From the NCBI RefSeq assembly GCF_014197855.1, contig NZ_JACIGJ010000008.1:119009-183008 (forward strand): a stretch of DNA of 64,000 bases, given 5' to 3'. The notes under the pieces are model-generated. The model was given only the letters and a program-made list of their open reading frames with translations. It made no database searches and had not been told where the DNA came from. Shown here piece after piece: positions 45,738-55,081 of the stretch. A program made the position numbers and the translations under genes. This stretch comes from Roseospira marina (GTDB lineage Bacteria > Pseudomonadota > Alphaproteobacteria > Rhodospirillales > Rhodospirillaceae). Every line of letters starts with the position of its first letter. Position 1 is the stretch's first letter.

Positions 45738-48700
45738 TTACACGGACTCCAGGCTGTCGGACGCGGCGACCGCGCCGGCCCGCAGGGCCTCGATCTCCGC
45801 ACGGTGGCTTGCCTGCAACCGGGCGAGGTCCTGACCGGAGAGGGAGCGCAGCAGACGCCAGTGCCGACGACGCTCCTCGACCAGCGCCACGATCGGCGCC
45901 GACACCGGCAGCCTCACCAGCGTGCCGGCCCGCACCGCCCATGAGAACGGCGTCACGGCCGCGCGCGCCTCGGGCGACAGGTCGATGTACTCGTGGACCG
46001 GCATGCCCGCCGCATCCTCGGCCAGCGGGCGCGGCGACACCTGACGGCGGAACCGGCCCTCCTCGCGAGCGAAGTCGGCCGGCGTCAGCGGCACCTCCAG
46101 GGTGTGCGTCTGGCCGTCGGCATCGGTGTAATGCAGCTTGTGCGTGGTCCAGTCGTCCTCGACGCTGGGGTTGCCGTCCAGGTTCAGCCGCTCGGCCAGG
46201 GTCGCCCCAGCCTCGGGATCGTGGACGAACACCGGGCAGACACGGCTGCGCACGGCGAGCCGGGCGTGCTCCGTGGCCACCGCGTCGCCGATCCCCTGCT
46301 CGCCCTGGCACGGCGTGTAGATGTCCAGCAGCGCCGGCGAGGACGTGTGCGTCAGGGCCGCCAGCACGTTCTTCAGGAAGTGCGCCTGAAGACCGATGGC
46401 GGTCTGCACGACCATCACCCGGGGGTGGAACAAGGCCAGCAGCGCCAGCTCCTTGCGGCCGTCTTCCTTGCCGGCGTGCGCCGCGCCGACACGGGCCAGA
46501 TCGGAGTCCTGCGCCGTCAGGCTGGCCGTGGAGGCCTGCCCGCCGGTGTTGGAGTACGCCCCGGTGTTGAGCACCACCATCTTGATCGGCGTCCGCGTCG
46601 CCAGGATGCGCGACAGCGCACCGAACCCGATGTCGTAGGTGGCGCCGTCCCCGCCCACGCTGAACACGGTGGGCAGGCGCTTACGCTCGGTCGGGGTGAA
46701 CGACTCCCACCCGAAATGCCGCAGCGCGGCGTCGTGCACCGCCGGGTCGTAGGCGTCCGCCAGTTCCAGCACGGCGATGCGCTGGGCCTTGTTGGCGGCG
46801 GTCGCGTCGGCGGCCGCGCCCTCGAACAGACCCTTGGCGACCGCCGGGGTGTCCTGGAACAGGCTGTTGACCCAGGGATCCCGGTACTGGGTGAACGGGA
46901 ACGTCGAGGAATACACACTCGAACAGCCGGTGGCGTTGGCGATCATGTTGCTGGCCGGGCCGTTGCCGGTGGGGCCACCCTCCAACTGGAACAGGGTCGC
47001 CTCCAGCGTTTCCAGGGTCGCCTGGATGCGCGCCCGACGGACGTCGTCGGTGACGGTCTCCAGCTTCGCCGTCAGGCCGTCCACGAGGCCCTCAAGCTCC
47101 TCCCGGTGGACGTCCCGCTCCTTGCGGTGCAGGGAGTGGCTGGCGGCGATCACCTGACGGATGGCCGTGGCCTCACCGCAGCCCCGGCAGGCGCCGTGAC
47201 CGCCCGTGGTTGAGTAATAGGTCTCGCGATCCAGGATCATGCGCTTGGCCTGCGGGCCGCTGGCGGCCTCGGTGAAGCGCTCCGGCGTGTTGGGCAGGGC
47301 GCTCCAGGCCTCGAACCGGTCCCGCAGCATCTCCAGCGTGGCCTCGTCCTGCTCCCGCTGCTCCAGCGCGTTGGCGGCGCAGACGGTCACGCACTCCAGG
47401 CAGCCGCTGCACTTCCAGGGATCGAGCGCGACAGAGAACAGGCCGCCCGTGCCGGGCGCCTTGCGCTCGATCTGGGAATAGAACATCGCCGTCTTGGCGA
47501 CCGGGTAGGTGGCCAGCGCCGCCGTCACCTGGGCGACCGTGTCCGACAGCCCGGCGTCGGCCGGGATGACGGTCTCGGCCGCCTCGGCGAACGCGTCCGG
47601 TAGGGCCTTGTGCTTGTTGCCGGCGGCCTTGAACACGGTGCGGATGCCCTCGTACAGCGCGTCCATGTGGCCGGCGAGGGCCACGGTGCCGGGCGCCGCC
47701 GGGTCCAGGGTTTCCAGCGCCCGCTCCATCAGCGGCTCGATGTCGTGGACGGCGGAGGGCAGCGCCGCGTCCGGGCACACCAGGGTGCATTCGAGGCAAC
47801 CGGTGCACTTGTCGGCGTCGAAGATCGGCACCTGACGGCGGAATAGGCCCTTGTCCTTCATGGCGCCGCTGCCGGGCGGCATGAACAGGCCGGCGCCGGG
47901 CATGACCGGGGCCTCGGCGATGGTGCCGTCGCGGAACGCCGCGCCGATCATGTCGTCGAAGTAGCCGGGATCGAACAGCGCGCTGGGCGCCCGGCCGGTG
48001 TCGAGGCCGCAGGGCAGCGCCGACAGGGCCACGGTGCGCAGGTCGCCGGGCTCGTTGGCGTTCTCGGCGTCCAGGAACTCGGCCGAATCATAGGGCAGCG
48101 GCACGGTCGCGGTAGCGCCATCGCGGATCACGGCCATGTTGCCTTCGACGATGGCCTCACCCTTGGAGCCGAACTTCTTGACGATCTGCTGGCGCACGCG
48201 CTCCAGCAGCGTCGCCTCGTCCGCGCCATGGCGGACGCGGGCCTCATGCCCACACAGGGCGCCGATGAAGGCGATGCCCATCATGCGGGTTTCCAGCTCG
48301 GCCGAGGGCGCGTGCTTGCGGGCCACGGCGAAGGCGTCGACCACATGGACCTTCAGGCGCTTTTCGCGAATGTCGCGGCGCGCCACGGCGGGCAGGCTGC
48401 GCCAGACCTCCAGCGGCGACAGGTTGGACTGAAGGATGAAGGTGCCGCCCTCGACCAGCCCCTTCAGCGGGTTGGTGTGCGAGAACACCTTGTGGTCCGG
48501 CGACAGGACGATCTCGACGTCCTCCAGCTCCGCGTTGGTGATCTTCACCGGATCCGGGCTGAGGGTGATGTAGAAGTTGGTCGGCGCGCCGCTCTTCTCC
48601 GAGCCGTACTTGGGCGCGGACTTGGAGTACAGGTTCAGCACGCCCGACAGGATGTCGGTCAGCAGCTTGCCCGTGGCCACCGTGCCGTAACCACCCACGG

Positions 48701-50342
48701 AGTGGAACCGGATGCGGAAGGCGTCGTCCGGCAGAAGCTGCGGGTTGGGGCCGGTCTTCAGGGCCATCAGCTCGGTGTCGGGATAGGCCGCCTTCAGGCG
48801 CGCCTGGGCCTCCGCCAGACGCGGCGGCGGGTTGGTGTAGAAGAACTGGCTGCCGAGGTAGACCAGCGACGACCGCGTCGGGGTGTCCATGGCGTCGAAC
48901 GCGGCCACCAAATGGCGCGGCTGCAGGTCGTGGCCGCCCAGGCCGAAGATGGCCGTGGTCAGGCGCGGCGGCGCGGCCACCGGCGGAATGTCCGTGTGAC
49001 GGGCACCGTTGGCGTTCTCCCGCGCCTTGGACAGGGCGCGTGTGACCAGCCCGGTCAAGGCGGTGACGTCGGAGCGCTCCAGCACCGTGACGGCGCGCTT
49101 GCCGGCCAGGGCGGCGGCGATGTCGCCCTCCGGGAACGGCTGCAGCAGCTTGACGGAGATGGAGCCCACCTTGCGGCCCTGGGCGCGCAGGCCGTCCACG
49201 ACCGCCTCGACGTCCTCGGTCACGGAGCCCAGACCGATCATGACGGTCTCGGCGTCCTCGCAGCGGTAGGGCTTGATCGGCGTGTAGTCCCGGCCGGTCA
49301 GGGCGCTGTACTCGGCCATGGCGGCGCGGGCCAGACGCGGCACGTCGGCGGCGAAGTGGGTGAAGTGGTCCACCGCGCCGGCCTGGAAATCCGGCTGGTT
49401 CTGCACCGGGCCGGTGAGGCCGGGGTTGTTCACGTCCACCAGGGCGGGCACGCGCTGGCGGGTCCCCTTCTCCCAGGCGTTCCGCCACAGGCGACTCCAG
49501 CGGCCGTGCAACGCCTCGGGCAGGTGCTCCAGCGTCGCGGGCAGCAGCGCGCCCTCGCGGTCGGTCTCGATGGCCTCCGCGTTGTCGGCCAGCATGCGCT
49601 CCACGGTCGCGCGCGCCTCGGCGGGCAGGGCCTCGGCGTGCCGCTCCAACCACGCCATGAGCTGGTAGACGCGGCCCTTGGCGCCGAACAGGATCTCCTG
49701 CGAGACGGTCGGGCACGGCATACGGCCGGCCGGATCACCCAGATAATCGCGCAGCAACGCCGGCTCGGGCAGCGCCGCCTCGCTCATCATGTGGCTGGTG
49801 GCGAACCCGTCCATCGCGTTGGCGACCGGAATCAGCGAGTCGGCGGCGATCTTGTAGGCGATGGCGGCCAGATCCGCGGCCTCCTGCGGGTTCGACCCGA
49901 ACAGGATCGTGTAGCCCGACGGCAGCAGCGCATAGACGTCGTCATGGCCCGCCATCACGTTCAACGAGTGTCGCGAGACCACGCGCGCCGCGATCTGGAG
50001 CACGAAACCGCCGACCTTCTTGCCGACCGTCACGTAGTGGGATTCCAGGCCGTACAGGATGCCCTGGCTGGACGAGGCGTTGGAGATGTACTTGCCGCCC
50101 GTCAAAGCCGCGCCGAGCGCGCCCGACTGCGCCGAGTGCTCACCCTCCGGCTCGAAGAAGAACGGATGGTGCCCCCAGACGTTGCAGCCGCCCTTCGCCC
50201 GGAATTCCTCATACAGTTCGGAAATTTCCGTCGAGGGCGTGATGGGATACCCGATGACGCCGCCACACACGTGCGACATTACATGGGCCACGGCGCCATT
50301 GCCGTTGATGACGGTGGCAATCCCGCTATACGTGGTGCTCAT
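45738..50342 (-). CDS. nifJ: 2-oxoacid:ferredoxin/flavodoxin oxidoreductase, long NifJ-type (probably pyruvate)
   Basis: A 1534-residue fused pyruvate:ferredoxin oxidoreductase. The N-terminal domain (GYPITPSTEISELYEEF, then NASSSQGILYGLESHYVTVG) is the thiamine-dependent pyrimidine-binding domain. The gamma domain follows (SVGGYGTVATGKLLTDIL), then EKR-like linker and a two-cluster ferredoxin domain (CTGCLECTLVCPDA and CSGCLECVTVCAAN). The C-terminal ThDP-pyrophosphate domain has ACRGCGEATAIRQ and SVGGDGATYDIGFGA. At 1534 residues it is ~350 longer than typical NifJ (~1170-1200). It supplies low-potential electrons, for example to nitrogenase, or acetyl-CoA. Confidence 0.85.
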   Translation of the reverse strand: MSTTYSGIATVINGNGAVAHVMSHVCGGVIGYPITPSTEISELYEEFRAKGGCNVWGHHPFFFEPEGEHSAQSGALGAALTGGKYISNASSSQGILYGLESHYVTVGKKVGGFVLQIAARVVSRHSLNVMAGHDDVYALLPSGYTILFGSNPQEAADLAAIAYKIAADSLIPVANAMDGFATSHMMSEAALPEPALLRDYLGDPAGRMPCPTVSQEILFGAKGRVYQLMAWLERHAEALPAEARATVERMLADNAEAIETDREGALLPATLEHLPEALHGRWSRLWRNAWEKGTRQRVPALVDVNNPGLTGPVQNQPDFQAGAVDHFTHFAADVPRLARAAMAEYSALTGRDYTPIKPYRCEDAETVMIGLGSVTEDVEAVVDGLRAQGRKVGSISVKLLQPFPEGDIAAALAGKRAVTVLERSDVTALTGLVTRALSKARENANGARHTDIPPVAAPPRLTTAIFGLGGHDLQPRHLVAAFDAMDTPTRSSLVYLGSQFFYTNPPPRLAEAQARLKAAYPDTELMALKTGPNPQLLPDDAFRIRFHSVGGYGTVATGKLLTDILSGVLNLYSKSAPKYGSEKSGAPTNFYITLSPDPVKITNAELEDVEIVLSPDHKVFSHTNPLKGLVEGGTFILQSNLSPLEVWRSLPAVARRDIREKRLKVHVVDAFAVARKHAPSAELETRMMGIAFIGALCGHEARVRHGADEATLLERVRQQIVKKFGSKGEAIVEGNMAVIRDGATATVPLPYDSAEFLDAENANEPGDLRTVALSALPCGLDTGRAPSALFDPGYFDDMIGAAFRDGTIAEAPVMPGAGLFMPPGSGAMKDKGLFRRQVPIFDADKCTGCLECTLVCPDAALPSAVHDIEPLMERALETLDPAAPGTVALAGHMDALYEGIRTVFKAAGNKHKALPDAFAEAAETVIPADAGLSDTVAQVTAALATYPVAKTAMFYSQIERKAPGTGGLFSVALDPWKCSGCLECVTVCAANALEQREQDEATLEMLRDRFEAWSALPNTPERFTEAASGPQAKRMILDRETYYSTTGGHGACRGCGEATAIRQVIAASHSLHRKERDVHREELEGLVDGLTAKLETVTDDVRRARIQATLETLEATLFQLEGGPTGNGPASNMIANATGCSSVYSSTFPFTQYRDPWVNSLFQDTPAVAKGLFEGAAADATAANKAQRIAVLELADAYDPAVHDAALRHFGWESFTPTERKRLPTVFSVGGDGATYDIGFGALSRILATRTPIKMVVLNTGAYSNTGGQASTASLTAQDSDLARVGAAHAGKEDGRKELALLALFHPRVMVVQTAIGLQAHFLKNVLAALTHTSSPALLDIYTPCQGEQGIGDAVATEHARLAVRSRVCPVFVHDPEAGATLAERLNLDGNPSVEDDWTTHKLHYTDADGQTHTLEVPLTPADFAREEGRFRRQVSPRPLAEDAAGMPVHEYIDLSPEARAAVTPFSWAVRAGTLVRLPVSAPIVALVEERRRHWRLLRSLSGQDLARLQASHRAEIEALRAGAVAASDSLESV

Positions 50343-50894
50343 TGTGGCTCATCCCACTTGGCATTCGGGTTCGGTCGGTCCGCAGTCCGGGTCCGACCCC
50401 CGGAAGTGTGAACTCACGCGACGATCCCGCGGTGCAATGGGGGGGCGCGGACCAAACCCCACGCGGCATTGTCGCGAGGGTTCCACCCGACCGACGCCAC
50501 CCCTGAATCCGAGGGGATGCTGCGATGCGATATTATGAAGTTACGTGTACCCTATAAACCACGAAAGAAACAGGGCCTATTTCGTAGCTCAACGGACACG
50601 ATGTCTCCCCAGGGTCATTCGTGACCCCACAGCCACAACCATAACGATGGCCTTTGGCTCAAGGCCGAACCGGACCGATGGTGTGGTGCGCCTCCCTCCA
50701 GTCTATCAACCAGTCGTAACGCCATCGCGGGTCCCAGCCCGTTCCGCCATAGAAAACATTTTGTTATAGTTTCGTGTCACAAAATAATAATTTGTTATGA
50801 ACCAGGAGCCTCGGCTACATGGCCGCGCCCGCAAAATCCCTGGTAGTGAAAGCGTAACGCTGAAGCGGCGCACCAGCAAGGAAACTCGTGGACC
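50343..50894. other. divergent regulatory region between oxidoreductase and LysR genes
   Basis: The 552 bases separate the two divergent genes. Most is GC-rich without coding quality; the last ~150 bases turn AT-rich. TTTGTTAT occurs at 50760-50767 and again at 50791-50798, about three helical turns apart, and ACAAA...TTTGT inverted arms lie between them. These could be the binding sites of the divergent LysR protein. No other promoter could be supported. Confidence 0.5.
50760..50798. repeat. 8-bp direct repeat TTTGTTAT, 31-bp spacing
   Basis: Two copies of TTTGTTAT (50760-50767, 50791-50798) lie in the AT-rich part of the divergent promoter region. LysR-type regulators bind two sites about three helical turns apart, which the spacing fits. 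Confidence 0.6.
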
Positions 50895-51800
50895 GTGGTT
50901 GCGACATTCGGACAGCTCAAGGCCTTCAACGCCGTCGCCCGCGCCGGCAGCATCACCCGCGCCGCCCACCGCCTCGCCGTCAGCCAACCCGCGATCACCG
51001 CGCAGATCCGGCGCCTGGAAGCCGATCACGACACCATTCTGTTCGAGCGCACCGCCACCGGCATCCAGTTGACCCCCATGGGCCGGCGCCTGTTCCGGAT
51101 CACGCGCAATCTGGATGACCTGGAGGAGGCGGCGGGCATTCTGCTGGGCGGCGGGGACGATCCGATCCCGCAGGTGCTGCGAGTCGCGACCGCCTCGCCG
51201 CGCGTGTTCATGCCGGTGATCGCCGCCTACGCCCGCCAGTTTCCGGACGTTGAACTGGACGTCACGGTCGGCACCGCGGGAGACGCCGTCCGGCGGGTGC
51301 TCGACCGCGACGCCGACATCGCCCTGGCCCCGATGCTGCGCGAGGACGACCGCCTGGAACACGCGGTCTTCCGCCGCCACCGCCTGACCGTGCTGCTACC
51401 CCGCGACCATGCCATGGCCGCTCAGGAATCGCTGTCCCTGCGTGACGTGGTCGAGGAGCCCATGATCATGCGGCGGGGCGGCCCGTCCACGACCCAGATC
51501 GCGGCGGAGCAGGCCCTGGCCATGCATGGTCTGCGCGTGCGGCCGGTGCTGAAGCTGGAAACGCGCGAGGGGGTGCTGGAGGCGGTGGCGAACGGCTTCG
51601 GCCTCGCCCTGGTGCTGGAGCACGACATCCCGCCGGACCCGCGCCTGCGGGTCGTGCCCCTGAACGACTACGACGGCACGACCGAGGAATGCCTGCTGTG
51701 GCTGCGCAGCCGCCGCTCCATGCCGCTGATCCGCGACTTCGCCACGGTGGCCGAAACGCTCAGCGACACCCCGCGCCCCCGGCTGGCGCGCGAGGCGTGA
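50895..51800 (+). CDS. LysR-family transcriptional regulator
   Basis: A 301-residue LysR protein from GTG 50895. The winged helix is FGQLKAFNAVARAGSITRAA followed by SQPAITAQIRRLEADHDTIL; the C-terminal effector-binding domain has DADIALAPMLRED and GFGLALVLEHDIP. A poorly spaced AAGGA is upstream. It diverges from the oxidoreductase gene and converges with the catabolic operon at 51813, so either could be a target. Confidence 0.85.
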   Translation: MVATFGQLKAFNAVARAGSITRAAHRLAVSQPAITAQIRRLEADHDTILFERTATGIQLTPMGRRLFRITRNLDDLEEAAGILLGGGDDPIPQVLRVATASPRVFMPVIAAYARQFPDVELDVTVGTAGDAVRRVLDRDADIALAPMLREDDRLEHAVFRRHRLTVLLPRDHAMAAQESLSLRDVVEEPMIMRRGGPSTTQIAAEQALAMHGLRVRPVLKLETREGVLEAVANGFGLALVLEHDIPPDPRLRVVPLNDYDGTTEECLLWLRSRRSMPLIRDFATVAETLSDTPRPRLAREA

Positions 51801-51812
51801 CACCCCGCCCCA

Positions 51813-53120
51813 TCAGCCCGGGCGGGGCGACAGCCCGCACCACGCCCCCATGAACAGCGCCAGCACGGTCGCGACCTGCATCAGGCTGTCGATGGACACC
51901 GACTCGTCGATGCCGTGAATATGCGTGGCCTCCGGCCCATAGCAGGTGGCCGGGATATCCTCGTAAAGCTGGAAGAACCGGGCGTCGGTGGTGCAGGTAA
52001 CGGCCAACGGCGGCGCCGGCGCCCCCGCCACGCGGGCATGCAGGTCCCCCAGCAGGGTCATCATGGGGTGGTCCGCGTCCATGACGCAGCCCTCGGCCTG
52101 GAACCCCTGATACGACACGTCGGCCATGATGCCCGCCAGCGCCGGATCGTCGACCAGGGCGGCGGCCACCGTGTCCTCCAGCGCGCGCCGCACCTCCTCC
52201 AGCGGAACCCCGGGGTAGAAGCCCAGGCGGACGTCGATCGTCGCCTCGGCCGCCACGCTGGATGGCCAATCGCCGCCATCGACCCGCCCGAGGTTGAAGT
52301 TCACCGGGTGTGTGTGGTCCGCGTACAGCGGATGCCGGTGCATGGGCTCGTTCCACGCCGCCTCCAGCGGGCGCAGCGCGTCGAACAGGCGGTACGCGGC
52401 CTCCAGGGCGCTGAGCCCGGCGGACGTGTCCAGCACATGCGCCGGCCTGCCGGCCACCCGGATGCGCGCCCACATCACGCCGAGCTGCCCGACCATCAGC
52501 GATGGACCGAAGGGCTCGGGGATGATGGCCGCGTCGGCGGTGTAGCCCCGGGCGAGGCAGGCGAGCGCGCCGTTGCCGGTGCACTCCTCCTCGATCACGG
52601 ATTGCAGGATGACGGGCGCCGCCGGCTCGTAGCCGAGATCGGCCAGGGCCTGGAAGGCGGTGCAATAGGCGACGATGCCGGCCTTCATATCGCCGGCCCC
52701 GCGCCCATAGACGCGCCCCTCGCGCACCACGGGGGAAAACGGCGGATGGCTCCATAGGCGCTCCGCCCCGGGGGGCACCACGTCGATGTGACCGTTGAGG
52801 ATGAGGGACCGCCCCTCCACCGCCGGCGCGGACGGCCGGTGGTAGCCGACCACGTTCGGCCGCCCCGCGTAGTCCGTCAGCGGCGGGGAGAACCCCGGCC
52901 GGTCGCGGATCGCGTCCAGGTCCACGGGGAAGCGATCCACCACCAGCCCCATCGCGGCGAAGGTCGCCGCCATGCGGTCCTGCGCGCCCTTTTCCCGGCC
53001 CACCTGGCTGTCCTCGGCCACCAGGGCGCACAGCTCGTCCACGGCGGCATCCCGCCGCGCGGCCACGGCCGCCCGGACCGCCGCCTCCAGTGCCGGGTCC
53101 AGTGCCGGGTCCAGGGTCAT
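51813..53120 (-). CDS. M20-family deacylase (ArgE/DapE/ACY1 type)
   Basis: A 435-residue dinuclear zinc peptidase-family hydrolase. NGHIDVVPPGAERLW, GRGAGDMKAG and EEECTGNGALACLARG provide the metal ligands His, Asp, Glu and Glu. The lid domain spans ~200-320. The family removes acyl groups from N-acyl amino acids and diamines. The start at 53120 overlaps the previous gene's stop by four bases (ATGA), so it is translated with the operon. It is the last gene of the operon and probably deacylates an amide intermediate. Confidence 0.82.
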   Translation of the reverse strand: MTLDPALDPALEAAVRAAVAARRDAAVDELCALVAEDSQVGREKGAQDRMAATFAAMGLVVDRFPVDLDAIRDRPGFSPPLTDYAGRPNVVGYHRPSAPAVEGRSLILNGHIDVVPPGAERLWSHPPFSPVVREGRVYGRGAGDMKAGIVAYCTAFQALADLGYEPAAPVILQSVIEEECTGNGALACLARGYTADAAIIPEPFGPSLMVGQLGVMWARIRVAGRPAHVLDTSAGLSALEAAYRLFDALRPLEAAWNEPMHRHPLYADHTHPVNFNLGRVDGGDWPSSVAAEATIDVRLGFYPGVPLEEVRRALEDTVAAALVDDPALAGIMADVSYQGFQAEGCVMDADHPMMTLLGDLHARVAGAPAPPLAVTCTTDARFFQLYEDIPATCYGPEATHIHGIDESVSIDSLMQVATVLALFMGAWCGLSPRPG

Positions 53121-54145
53121 GCCCCCACCGTCTCCAGCACGCCGGACAGGAACCGGTTCAGGCACAGGCCGAGGCTGTCCGACAGATAGCCGCCCTCCTG
53201 CACCAGCGCCGTCGGCAGACCAAGGGCCGCGATCCGCTGCCCGGCGGCGACGAAGCCCTCGGGGCTGACCCGCAGGCCGCCGAACGGATCGGCGGCGGAG
53301 GCATCCACCCCGAGCGAGACCACCAACGCCCCGGGGGCAAACGCGGCGATGCGGGCCAGGGCCACGTCGAGGGCGGCGAGCCAACCGGCCTCCTCCGTGC
53401 CCAAGGCCAGCGGCAGGTTCAGGTTCGCCCCCAGACCGGGCCCCGCGCCCCGCTCCGCCGCGTGGCCCCAGAAGAACGGATAGAAGTCCATCGGATCGGC
53501 GTGCAGCGAGACCGTCAGCACGTCCCCCCGCTGGTAAAAGATGTTTTGGGTGCCGTTGCCGTGGTGCAGGTCGATGTCCAGGGTAGCGACGCGGTCATAG
53601 ACGCTCCGCAGGCGCTGCGCCGCGATGGCCGCGTTGTTCAGGTAGCAGAACCCGCCCGCCAGATCGGCCGCCGCATGGTGCCCCGGCGGCCGGCACAGCG
53701 CGTAGGCCACCCGGTCCCCGCCCCGCACCGCATCCGCCGCCGCCACCGCCGTCTGAGCGCTGCGGTAGACGGCCTCCCAGGTCTCCGCCGTCACCGGACA
53801 GGCGGTGTCGCCCAGGTGATAGCCGGCCCGGCCGACCGGGGAGCGCGGATAGCAGCCCTCACGACCGACCGGGTGGACGTTGGGCAGCACGTCGCGGCTG
53901 CCCCCCAGGTCCTGCCAGCGGGCATGAATGGTGCGCAGGAAATCCAGGTACTCCGCCGTATGGATCGCCGCCAGCGGCGCCATCCCGGCATCCCCCGGCG
54001 CGGTCACCGACAGGCCGAGATCCCGCACCGCCGCGAGAAAGCGGTCGGCGCGCTCCGGCACCTCGGGACAAGGCCGCCACATGCCGGAGACCAGGAACGT
54101 TTCCGGCGCGTGCGCCTTCTGGATCGGATCAAAAAACACCTTCAT
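53117..54145 (-). CDS. HDAC-like acetylpolyamine amidohydrolase family protein
   Basis: A 342-residue member of the arginase/deacetylase fold. CRPPGHHAA, DIDLHHGNGTQNIFYQ, VVSLGVDASAADPFGG and LVQEGGYLSDSLG are the zinc-binding and catalytic motifs of bacterial acetylpolyamine amidohydrolases. Such enzymes deacetylate N-acetylputrescine or -cadaverine and similar amides. It lies four bases after the BKACE gene, in the same operon as a polyamine-type transporter and an aminotransferase. This context supports a role in degrading an acetylated polyamine or related compound. Confidence 0.85.
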   Translation of the reverse strand: MKVFFDPIQKAHAPETFLVSGMWRPCPEVPERADRFLAAVRDLGLSVTAPGDAGMAPLAAIHTAEYLDFLRTIHARWQDLGGSRDVLPNVHPVGREGCYPRSPVGRAGYHLGDTACPVTAETWEAVYRSAQTAVAAADAVRGGDRVAYALCRPPGHHAAADLAGGFCYLNNAAIAAQRLRSVYDRVATLDIDLHHGNGTQNIFYQRGDVLTVSLHADPMDFYPFFWGHAAERGAGPGLGANLNLPLALGTEEAGWLAALDVALARIAAFAPGALVVSLGVDASAADPFGGLRVSPEGFVAAGQRIAALGLPTALVQEGGYLSDSLGLCLNRFLSGVLETVGA

Positions 54146-54149
54146 GAAC

Positions 54150-55079
54150 TCAGAACTCCACCCGGTCGCCGCCCTTGAGGTCCAACAGCGCGCGCGCCTC
54201 GTCCGGCGTGGCGACCCGGCGGCCCAGGCCCTCCAGCACCTGCCGGATGCGGCGCACCTGGGCCGCGTTGCTGTCCGCCAGCACGCCCTTGTCGAGGAAC
54301 AGGTTGTCCTCCAGCCCGACGCGCACGTGCCCCCCCATCGCCGCCCCCATGGTCGCCAGCGGACTCTGGTGCCGCCCCACCCCCAGGACGGAAAACTGAT
54401 AGTCCGTGCCGAACAGTTTGTCCGCCGTGCGCTTCATGGTCATCAGGTTGTCCGGATCGGCGCCGATGCCGCCCAGAATCCCCAGACAGAACTGCAGAAA
54501 CAGCGGCGGCTTCGCGATGCCCCGGTCGACGAAGTGCGCCAGCGTATACAGGTGCCCCAGGTCATAGCATTCGTATTCGAAGCGCGTCCCGTGCCCCTCG
54601 CGCAGGGCCCGGTGCAGCACCTCGATATCCTGGAACGTGTTCTTGAACACGAAATCGCGGCTGGCCTCCAGGAACGCCGGTTCCCACACGTGCTGCCAGT
54701 CGGTTTGACGCGCCAGGGCCGGGAACAGGCCGAAGTTCATCGTGCCCATGTTGCACGACGCCATCTCCGGCGCCACGCGGTCGGCCGCCTGCATGCGCTG
54801 CTCCACCGTCATCGGCATGCCGCCGCCGGTGGAGATGTTCACCACCGCGTCGGTGGCCTGTTTGATGCGCGGCAGGAAGCGCAGGAACATGTCCGGATCG
54901 GCCGTCGGCTGGCCGGTCTCCGGATCGCGCGCGTGCAGGTGCAGGACGGCCGCGCCCGCCTCCGCCGCCTCGATCGCCTGCTCGGCGATCTGGTCCGGGG
55001 TGATGGGCAGGTGCGGGCTCATGGACGGCGTATGGACCGAGCCCGTGACGGCGCAGGTGATGATGACGGGGTTGGCCAC
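54150..55079 (-). CDS. BKACE-family beta-keto acid cleavage enzyme, copy 1
   Basis: A 309-residue Zn-dependent TIM barrel. Its N-terminus VIITCAVTGSVHTPSMS and LHLHARDPETGQPTADPD carry the zinc-binding His pair; SVLGVGRHQSPLATMGAAMGG and VRVGLEDNLFLDKGVLA are the C-terminal signatures. BKACE enzymes cleave a beta-keto acid with acetyl-CoA to give acetoacetate and a new acyl-CoA. GTG 55079 is preceded by GGGAG seven bases upstream, and lies two bases after the aminotransferase stop, so the two genes are tightly coupled. The substrate is unknown. Confidence 0.85.
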   Translation of the reverse strand: MANPVIITCAVTGSVHTPSMSPHLPITPDQIAEQAIEAAEAGAAVLHLHARDPETGQPTADPDMFLRFLPRIKQATDAVVNISTGGGMPMTVEQRMQAADRVAPEMASCNMGTMNFGLFPALARQTDWQHVWEPAFLEASRDFVFKNTFQDIEVLHRALREGHGTRFEYECYDLGHLYTLAHFVDRGIAKPPLFLQFCLGILGGIGADPDNLMTMKRTADKLFGTDYQFSVLGVGRHQSPLATMGAAMGGHVRVGLEDNLFLDKGVLADSNAAQVRRIRQVLEGLGRRVATPDEARALLDLKGGDRVEF

Positions 55080-55081
55080 GG

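Noticed and set aside
50545..50769. 74-codon frame in the nifJ-LysR gap
   Set aside because: The composition is not coding-like and it covers the probable regulatory region.
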